Notes under the pieces: model-generated
What the model saw: only the letters and a program-made list of their open reading frames with translations
Told to the model about the DNA's origin: nothing
The model's database searches: none
DNA from: a bacterium HR32
GTDB taxonomy: Bacteria; Sysuimicrobiota; Sysuimicrobiia; Sysuimicrobiales; Sysuimicrobiaceae
Reading direction: 5' to 3'
Length of the DNA stretch: 11,273 nucleotides
Assembly (NCBI GenBank): GCA_002898935.1
Contig: BEII01000019.1
Coordinates: 1-11,273 of the forward strand
Position numbers and translations under genes: made by a program
Shown here: piece after piece, positions 6,684 to 11,273 of the stretch
Position numbering within the stretch: position 1 is the stretch's first letter
Layout: the number at the start of each line of letters is the position of its first letter

Positions 6684-7633
6684 CCCAGACTCCCGCGGGT
6701 GACCGTGAGGCCTACGAACTCACGCACCAACTCCTCGGTGGCCTCCCGTGGGTGGCGGTTCAAAAGCCCCGTCAACATCAGGGGAAGGCTGTAGCCCCAC
6801 CGGGACCGCGGCGGGAAATCGGCCTCGTGCAGAGCCAAAAACCGCAGCAGGGGCACCAGGGTCCGGTGCGAAGGGTCGCGCAGCCCCACCAGGAGCTCCA
6901 GCGGGCAGTTGCCCGCGCCGCGCCCCATCCCCAGCAGGCTCGCGTCTACAAAGGTGGCACCGCACTCGATGGCGACGAGGGTGTTGGCGAGGGCGAGCTG
7001 CCGGTTGTTGTGTCCGTGAAACCCCACCGCCTTGCCAGGGAGCGCCTCTCGGAAACGCCCCACCACAGCCCGCACCGCTTGCGGGTCCAGGTGGCCGTAC
7101 GAGTCCACCACGTAGACCACGTCCGCGGGGCTTCGTGCCACCCGCGCCAGCGCGGCAGAGAGATCACCGGGCGGAATCTCCGAGACGGCCAGCAGGTTCA
7201 GGCTCGTCTCGTACCCGGCCTCGTGGAATCGGGCCACCAACCCCACCGCCGCCTCGAGAGCGTCCAGCCGGCAGGCGACCCGCACCAGGTCCGGCGAGGC
7301 GTGGCTCCGCGGCCGCGGTGCGCCGTCCGGCACACCCCAGGTGTCCACCATCACCGCGACCCGGGTCCGACGCCGCTCGGGCAGCACGCCCCGGAGCAAC
7401 TCTTCCGTCACCCACTGCCACGGCTGGGGATCTGTGACGTGCCATCGCTCTCGGGCGTTGGCGAACCCCACCTCCACGTAGTCCACACCTGCCCGGTCCA
7501 GCGCCTCGTAGAGCTCGCGCACGAAGTCCACCGAGAAGCACCACCCGTTGGCGAACCCGCCGTCGCGCACGGTACAGTCCAGCACGCGGACCGTGGCGTG
7601 CCCGGGCCCTCCGCCCTTCCCCTCAGGCGACAT
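6680..7633 (-). CDS. HMGL-like / DRE-TIM metal-dependent aldolase
   Basis: This 317-residue TIM-barrel protein belongs to the HMG-CoA lyase / 4-hydroxy-2-oxovalerate aldolase superfamily, which makes or breaks C-C bonds next to a keto-acid or acyl enolate with a divalent metal. It has 'LDCTVRDGG' (18-26; Arg23 and Asp24 as catalytic and metal residues), 'VDSYGHLDP' (176-184), 'GFHGHNN' (204-210; metal-binding His206 and His208) and 'GMGRGAGNCPLE' (235-246), the usual end signature. No C-terminal DmpG-type communication domain is obvious and the length fits a stand-alone barrel. I chose ATG 7633, which overlaps the deacetylase gene by 11 bases, although no clear ribosome site precedes it; an in-frame GTG 16 codons later is an alternative. 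In a sugar operon it could extend a sugar or make a keto-acid side chain; the substrate is unknown. Confidence 0.85.
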   Translation of the reverse strand: MSPEGKGGGPGHATVRVLDCTVRDGGFANGWCFSVDFVRELYEALDRAGVDYVEVGFANARERWHVTDPQPWQWVTEELLRGVLPERRRTRVAVMVDTWGVPDGAPRPRSHASPDLVRVACRLDALEAAVGLVARFHEAGYETSLNLLAVSEIPPGDLSAALARVARSPADVVYVVDSYGHLDPQAVRAVVGRFREALPGKAVGFHGHNNRQLALANTLVAIECGATFVDASLLGMGRGAGNCPLELLVGLRDPSHRTLVPLLRFLALHEADFPPRSRWGYSLPLMLTGLLNRHPREATEELVREFVGLTVTRGSLG

Positions 7634-8327
7634 AGCGGTAACAGTAGAAGGCCTCCGCGGCCTCCACCGCCACCTCCGCGCCGCGTACCCGTGCGAGGCG
7701 CTCGATGTGCTCGAGGCTGGCGTGGTGCGGCGGCGGACGGAGCTGTGACCGGTGGCAGGCGTGGGCCTGGAGCTTACGGTCCAGGTACCCCGTGATGTCC
7801 ACGTAGAAGTTGGGGTGGAAGGGGGTGTGGTTCCACGCCAGCTGCGGCGCGTCCGCCGCCAGCACCACACGCACGAACGGCTTCACGGAGGGCAGGTGTG
7901 GCCGGCAGGCCGCGAACCCTGCCTTGAACAGCGCCTCGTGGTCCTGGTTGTAGGAGACGGCGGGCAGGATCAGCACGGTCGGGCGCACCCGGTCGATGCT
8001 CAGCCGGCCTTCGGACTCAATCAGCCGGACCAGGTCGAGCCGCGGCAACGCGTCCAGACGCATGTGCCGCTGCGGGTCATTGAACAGGACCTCGAAGTCG
8101 TCCACCCCCAGGGTCTCCATGGCGTCCCGGAACTCCCGAGCGCGCTGGTCGCCGGTCACCGCGGGGTGCTCGGGGTCGTAGTGGCGCAGGTCTCCGACAG
8201 CGGCCACGACCACGAACACCTCCCCGCCCTCCGCCTTTACGCGGGCCATGGTCCCGCCACACCCGAAGGTCTCGTCGTCCGCGTGCGGCATGACCACCAG
8301 CACGCGCTGCTCGCCCCAGAAGCTCAC
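7623..8327 (-). CDS. PIG-L/LmbE-family zinc-dependent deacetylase
   Basis: This 234-residue enzyme should remove the N-acetyl group from an N-acetylated sugar or conjugate. The zinc motif is 'MPHADDETFGCGG' (13-25), with His15 and Asp18 as ligands and Asp17 as likely general base. The usual later histidine is in 'SYNQDHEALFKAG' (125-137, His130). The fold start 'RVLVVMPH' is the typical first strand. The GTG at 8327 overlaps the stop of the epimerase gene by 4 bases, and a G-rich GGGGGTGG precedes it; longer readings upstream lie over the epimerase gene in another frame. Family precedents are GlcNAc-PI, GlcNAc-inositol and bacillithiol-pathway deacetylases, but nothing here indicates inositol or malate conjugates. 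Between an SDR enzyme and an aldolase, the most natural substrate is a nucleotide-linked N-acetyl sugar. Confidence 0.9.
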   Translation of the reverse strand: MSFWGEQRVLVVMPHADDETFGCGGTMARVKAEGGEVFVVVAAVGDLRHYDPEHPAVTGDQRAREFRDAMETLGVDDFEVLFNDPQRHMRLDALPRLDLVRLIESEGRLSIDRVRPTVLILPAVSYNQDHEALFKAGFAACRPHLPSVKPFVRVVLAADAPQLAWNHTPFHPNFYVDITGYLDRKLQAHACHRSQLRPPPHHASLEHIERLARVRGAEVAVEAAEAFYCYRYVA

Positions 8328-9343
8328 CCGGCCACCCCCACCGCCTGCGGCACTCCGTGGTCCCGGTACGCCCGCAGCGTCCGTCGGAGCCCCTCGTCCA
8401 GCGGGACCCTCGGTTGATAGCCCAGGACACGCCGCGATTTCGCCAGCCCCGGCACGCGGCGGTGGATGTCCTCGAACTCCTCCCCGTACACCGCACCGGT
8501 GGTGACGTGGCGCCAACCGAGGCCCTGGGCCATCCCGAGCTCCTCCGCGATGGCCAGCATCTTCCTCGCGAGCCCGAGGATGGTGATCTCCTCGTCGTTC
8601 CCGATGTTGAAGACCTCTCCCACCGCCTCCGGAACTTCGCCTGCCAGCATGGTGCCGTGCACCATGTCGTCGATGTAACAGAACGACCGCGTCTGGCTTC
8701 CGTCCCCGACCACCTCCAGGGGTCGGCCCTCCAGGATGTTCCGCACGAACAGCGGGATCACCCGGCGGGGGAAGTAGTAATCCATCCCGTAGCCATACGA
8801 GTTGAAGTACCGCACCACCACCGTGGGAAGGTTGTAGCGGCGCCAGTACTCGAAGCACAGCTGTTCCTCCAGAGACTTCACCCGCGCGTACACCCACCGG
8901 CGCACGTGGGGGCCCGCGTACAGGTTGTCGTCCTCCTCTTCCAGCGGGACCTTGTCCAGGATCCCGTACACGTCCGCGGACGAGCTGAAGACGACCTTGC
9001 TGTTCCGCCGCCGAGCCACCTCCAGGACGTGGAACATGCTGTCGATGTTGTTGCGGATGGTCCGGATCGGGTCTCCGATGGTCGTCCCCACCCCGACCAC
9101 CGACGCCAGGTGGAAGATCACGTCCGCCTCCGAGGCGGCGTCTTCGACGTCGTGGCGCACGGTGGCGTCCCCCCGGAGGAAGCGGAACCTCGGGTGGCCC
9201 AGCAGGTCCGCGATCAGCCCCAGGTCCTCCTGTCCGCAGCAGTCCAGCACCGTCACGTGCCAGCCCTCGGACCACAGCCTTCGAGACAGGAATGCTCCGA
9301 TGAACCCTGCGCCTCCCGTGACGCACGCCTTGCGTTCGCTCAC
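8324..9343 (-). CDS. NAD-dependent nucleotide-sugar epimerase/dehydratase (extended SDR)
   Basis: This 339-residue extended short-chain dehydrogenase acts on a nucleotide sugar. The NAD-binding 'VTGGAGFIG' is at 8-16, 'VVFSSSADVYG' at 117-127 carries the catalytic Ser (about 122), and 'YARVK' at 152-156 gives Tyr152 and Lys156. 'VVRYFNSYGYGMD' and 'TRSFCYIDDMVHGTMLAG' are typical of the GalE/RmlB/UDP-glucuronate decarboxylase branch. The active site shows no DE pair after the serine as in classic RmlB-type 4,6-dehydratases, so epimerase or decarboxylase-like chemistry is at least as likely. The start is GTG 9343 with GGAGG 6 bases upstream, overlapping the wbqC-like gene by 4 bases; the SD falls in that gene's last Gly codons. 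It probably supplies a keto- or epimerised sugar to the later enzymes of the operon. Confidence 0.9.
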   Translation of the reverse strand: MSERKACVTGGAGFIGAFLSRRLWSEGWHVTVLDCCGQEDLGLIADLLGHPRFRFLRGDATVRHDVEDAASEADVIFHLASVVGVGTTIGDPIRTIRNNIDSMFHVLEVARRRNSKVVFSSSADVYGILDKVPLEEEDDNLYAGPHVRRWVYARVKSLEEQLCFEYWRRYNLPTVVVRYFNSYGYGMDYYFPRRVIPLFVRNILEGRPLEVVGDGSQTRSFCYIDDMVHGTMLAGEVPEAVGEVFNIGNDEEITILGLARKMLAIAEELGMAQGLGWRHVTTGAVYGEEFEDIHRRVPGLAKSRRVLGYQPRVPLDEGLRRTLRAYRDHGVPQAVGVAG

Positions 9344-10065
9344 GTGATCCCTCCTCCCACCGAGATGGGCTCGAGTGTCCTCACACCACGAAGGAGGACC
9401 TGCCGAGCTGCTTCCCCCTCGTTGAACAGGAGGTCCACCACCGACAGGTCTGGCAGGAACCCCACCTTGGGGTGGCACTGCCGGTACGTCGGGCACGTCC
9501 ACTCCACCACGGCCAGCTCCACCCCGGAGCCGCGGAACGCCACCGCGTCCAAGTGGTTGGTGGCCGCATACGCACCGGACAGGTACACGGTGGCCCCCAA
9601 CTCTTTGCAGATCCGGACGAGCCGCTCGCTCCCCTCCCCCGAGACGCCCAGGGACGAAGCCCGGACCAAGGGGGCGCGCAGACCCAGCGCGGAGCGCAAG
9701 TACTCGAGGCTGGCTACGTTCAGGTCCACCAGCCGTTCCCAAGGGGACGCGTAAAAGCCCTCGAAGAACGCCGAGTGCTCCTGGAAGTACGGCGCCCGCC
9801 CGTACGCGGCCTGGAGCGACTTCCAGTGCTGCGGCCGCCAGCGGTCGTCCGCCACGCGCACGTCCACGATCCGGTCGGTGACATGCGCGTGCACCGGTAC
9901 CGTCAGGTAGCTCCAGCCATTCGCGGTCTTGATGCGGTTGCGGTTCTGCCAGCCGTTCTTCGTGTACTGCACGTCGTCCAGCAGCACGAACGTGTCCGCG
10001 AGCGCCAGCTTGGCCATGTACCGCAGCCACGGCAGGTAGTGGGGTTGGTGGATCGCGACGATCAA
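9340..10065 (-). CDS. WbqC-family protein
   Basis: This 241-residue protein carries the conserved start of the WbqC family: 'IHQPHYLPW' (5-13), 'FVLLDDVQYTKNGWQNRNRI' (26-45) and 'WSYLTVPV' (51-58). The family is recurrent in O-antigen and other surface-polysaccharide clusters, and its biochemical role is not settled. It has no signal peptide or membrane segment, so it is probably cytoplasmic. It is the first gene of the seven-gene operon and overlaps the epimerase by 4 bases. The start is TTG 10065, supported by GGAGG 7 bases upstream and by the family motif beginning at residue 5. The conserved His, Asp and Asn near the N-terminus suggest an enzyme active site rather than a structural role, but that is inference. 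Confidence 0.9.
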   Translation of the reverse strand: MIVAIHQPHYLPWLRYMAKLALADTFVLLDDVQYTKNGWQNRNRIKTANGWSYLTVPVHAHVTDRIVDVRVADDRWRPQHWKSLQAAYGRAPYFQEHSAFFEGFYASPWERLVDLNVASLEYLRSALGLRAPLVRASSLGVSGEGSERLVRICKELGATVYLSGAYAATNHLDAVAFRGSGVELAVVEWTCPTYRQCHPKVGFLPDLSVVDLLFNEGEAARQVLLRGVRTLEPISVGGGIT

Positions 10066-10096
10066 GCCCCGTCCTCCTCCGGTGTCCGTAACGAAA

Positions 10097-10124
10097 GGGA
10101 GGCCGCGCGTGTGCGCGGCCTCCC
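10097..10124 (-). promoter_or_regulatory. Perfect 12-bp hairpin in the leader of the glycan operon
   Basis: Arms GGGAGGCCGCGC (10097-10108) and GCGCGGCCTCCC (10113-10124) pair without mismatch around a 4-base loop. On the minus strand it lies about 30 bases before the first start codon and is followed by TTTCGTTA; on the plus strand it is followed by GTCTCCTTTTCG. Neither T-run is strong. It may be an attenuator or leader terminator for the operon, or a stabilising 5' hairpin. No gene upstream on either strand needs a terminator here. Confidence 0.6.
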
Positions 10125-10301
10125 GTCTCCTTTTCGGGTCAGCCTACCGACGCCAGCGTATCTGCCACCCCCTTGCGACGCAAAGCCCGCGAAGGAGCAT
10201 ACCCGCGCACTCGACGCGGCCCCTCTGTCCACCCGAACGGACACTCGTGCGTTGGCCACTCAGCCAGCCTGGGGTGCCCGGAAGGGCGAACGAAAGTACG
10301 T

Positions 10302-10330
10302 TTGCCATATGGCACAGGACCTGGTATGAT
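10302..10330 (+). promoter_or_regulatory. Sigma70-type promoter with extended -10 for the lipoprotein gene
   Basis: The -35 TTGCCA (10302-10307, 5/6), a 17-bp spacer and the -10 TATGAT (10325-10330, 5/6) preceded by TGG (extended -10) form a near-ideal housekeeping promoter. Transcription would start near 10337, about 90 bases before the ATG at 10427. Confidence 0.75.
10303..10314. promoter_or_regulatory. Palindrome TGCCATATGGCA over the -35 (candidate operator)
   Basis: This perfect 12-bp palindrome covers most of the -35 and the first spacer bases. An imperfect inverted repeat, GCGAACG-N6-CGTTTGC, adjoins it upstream. The position suits a repressor site controlling the lipoprotein promoter. 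No regulator is encoded in the window. Confidence 0.45.
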
Positions 10331-10335
10331 TCGCG

Positions 10336-10370
10336 GGACCGCCGAGGGGGGCGGACGGGGCCGGCGGTCC
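10336..10370 (+). promoter_or_regulatory. Leader stem-loop of the lipoprotein mRNA
   Basis: GGACCGCCG (10336-10344) and CGGCGGTCC (10362-10370) form a perfect 9-bp stem with a 17-base loop. It starts almost exactly at the predicted transcription start, so it could cap and stabilise the 5' end of the mRNA. It leaves the ribosome site at 10413-10417 free. No T-run follows, so it is not a terminator, and I recognise no riboswitch. Confidence 0.4.
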
Positions 10371-10426
10371 TCGCACCGCCGGAGGAACGGCCCAACATCA
10401 CGCTCTAGACGCGGAGGTGTCGTGCG

Positions 10427-11273
10427 ATGACAACCCCCCGCTCGCTCGCGACCGTCGTCTCCCTCCTCGCCCTGACTGCGACCGTCGCTTCCTGCGGTGC
10501 CGGAGGAAACGCGCTGCTCGGCCCAGGACCGATCCAGACGCGCGTCGTACCCGTCCAGCACACCCGCGTGGCCGACTTCGGCGGGTTGCTCGTGAACGGG
10601 CAGAGTGTGGTCGTAGCCAGCCTCAACAAGTTTGCGGGCTGGGCGGGCTCGGGATGGCTCAGAAGCACCGCGGAGTACGAGCAGCGGTTGAGGGAGGCCA
10701 AGGTCGCTGGGTTCAACACCCTCTGGGTCCGGGAGCCTCCGTCCAACTTCTGGAGCACGTGGTCCCTGTGGGCCACCGCGAACGCGTACGACCTCCAGGG
10801 CAGCCAGGAGGTGTTCAACCCGGACCGGGTCGCGCGCATCGCCCGCGACCCCGCCATGCTGGTGTGGTTCCTCCACAGCGAGTTCCACGGAATGACCAGC
10901 AGTTACTCGGACTGGACGACCACCAAGAACCGGGTCAAGAGCATCGACCCCAACCACGTGGTGGGAGACCTGGTCATGTACCAGGCAGGCTATCCGTCCG
11001 AAACCACCAACCCGTACGCGGTGATGGAATACCCCATGCCCGAGTTCACCATTTAGGAGTTCGCGCCCTACACCCAGGTCCTCCACATCGTGAACGAGTC
11101 CCAGTACGCAGACCGCATCCGGGCGCGGGGGGCCCGCTTCGTCAAGGCAGGGTCGGTGACCGTGGTGAGCGAGTTCGCCACGTACATCAACGGTGGCCGC
11201 CCTCTCATCCCCTCTCGGGAGGAGATTTTCCGCGCCTTCCTGTTGCTGGCCGCCCTGAACTACCGAGCCTTCG
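10427..11273 (+). pseudogene. Lipoprotein resembling a TIM-barrel glycoside hydrolase, in-frame TAG, 3' end outside window
   Basis: The product starts with a lipoprotein signal: a short positive N-terminus, a hydrophobic stretch, then 'TVASC' with Cys24 as the lipidated residue, followed by a Gly/Pro-rich linker. Beyond it are features seen in TIM-barrel glycosidases: 'EAKVAGFNTLWVREPP', 'FNPDRVARIARDPAMLVWFL' with a following Glu, and 'SIDPNHVVGD'. The frame meets TAG at 11054-11056 after 209 residues, then continues open for 72 more codons to the window end with similar sequence ('EFAPYTQVLHIVNESQYADR', then 'VSEFATYI'). The stop falls in 'FTI-TAG-EFAPY', where GAG to TAG is a one-base change. 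Start ATG 10427 has GGAGG 9 bases upstream. It would sit on the outer face of the membrane and might trim or degrade a polysaccharide. The exact family and substrate are uncertain. Confidence 0.68.

Larger units (their letters stand above)
10066..10426. other. Divergent intergenic region between the glycan operon and the lipoprotein gene
   Basis: This is the longest stretch without a gene. It separates the minus-strand operon from the plus-strand lipoprotein gene and should carry both promoters. It holds a strong + strand promoter (10302-10330), a 12-bp palindrome over the -35, a perfect 12-bp hairpin close to the minus-strand gene, and a 9-bp stem in the + leader. A minus-strand promoter is less clear: TTGCGT, 17 bp, TACGCT (about 10156-10184) is the best I see, and TTGCGACGCAA (10173-10183) overlaps it as a possible operator. 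Readings on either strand here have no protein-like features. Confidence 0.7.

Noticed and set aside
7634..7870. Upstream extension of the aldolase gene
   Set aside because: It overlaps the C-terminal part of the PIG-L gene and reads as Arg/Thr/Ser-rich noise. The aldolase fold begins after ATG 7633.
8328..9326. Upstream extension of the PIG-L gene over the epimerase
   Set aside because: The extension is the wrong frame of the SDR gene. The GTG at 8327 with the 4-base overlap matches the coupling pattern of the operon and the zinc motif follows 13 residues later.
9344..10030. Upstream extension of the epimerase gene over the WbqC-family gene
   Set aside because: It overlaps a clear WbqC-family reading frame. 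The GTG at 9343 has an SD at 6 bases and starts just before the Gly-rich NAD motif.
10139..11086. Long minus-strand open frame opposite the lipoprotein gene and its promoter
   Set aside because: It is antisense to a gene with promoter, SD, lipoprotein signal and protein-like sequence. Its translation is low-complexity Arg/Val/Gly/His-rich with no recognisable motif. High GC keeps antisense frames open.
2801..11273. Stop-codon reassignment or pyrrolysine as the cause of the internal stops
   Set aside because: Both TAG and TAA occur as normal terminal codons of intact genes here, one lesion is a frameshift, and no suppressor tRNA is present in the window.
1..11273. CRISPR array, insertion sequence, toxin-antitoxin or phage defence genes
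   Set aside because: No regularly spaced repeats, transposase motifs, terminal inverted repeats or recognisable defence domains were found on either strand.

Overview
This window is high-GC bacterial DNA, most likely from a thermophile. The best clue is a compact ttuB-ttuA-trmI operon, which makes the T-loop modifications (2-thio at position 54, 1-methyl-A at position 58) that stabilise tRNA at high temperature. A sigma70-type promoter, Shine-Dalgarno (SD) sites, a tRNA with encoded CCA, and frequent GTG/TTG starts with 4-base gene overlaps all point to Bacteria. I cannot fix the phylum; the gene set would suit Thermus-like, CSP1-3/Sysuimicrobiota-like or high-GC Bacillota-like lineages.

Layout. 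2-586 (+): the 3' part of an acetamidase/formamidase. 748-2749 (-): ttuB, ttuA, trmI, packed with almost no gaps. 2801-3921 (-): a FemAB/CelD-type GNAT acyltransferase whose reading frame breaks near 3810. 4023-4097 (-): tRNA-Val(GAC). 4251-10065 (-): seven overlapping genes, in transcription order WbqC-family protein, SDR nucleotide-sugar epimerase/dehydratase, PIG-L/LmbE deacetylase, HMGL-like (DRE-TIM) aldolase, DegT-type PLP aminotransferase, WecA/TagO-like polyprenyl-phosphate sugar-1-phosphate transferase, and a small helical protein of unknown function. 10066-10426: a divergent intergenic region with a clear + strand promoter, a palindrome over its -35, and a perfect 12-bp hairpin in the leader of the minus-strand operon. 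10427-11273 (+): a lipoprotein resembling a TIM-barrel glycoside hydrolase, interrupted by an in-frame TAG and running off the window.

How the genes fit together. The seven-gene operon reads as a surface-glycan module. It could build an unusual amino sugar, possibly chain-extended or acylated, by epimerase/dehydratase, deacetylase, aldolase and transaminase steps, and then load it on a lipid carrier. The nearby FemAB-like acyltransferase and the glycosidase-like lipoprotein suit the same theme. The pathway is inferred; no product can be read from the sequence.

Three genes (the FemAB-like gene, the small helical gene and the lipoprotein) show one lesion each, with open, protein-like sequence continuing past it. 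These may be real pseudogenes or single-base assembly errors. TAG and TAA also end intact genes here, so stop-codon reassignment is unlikely.
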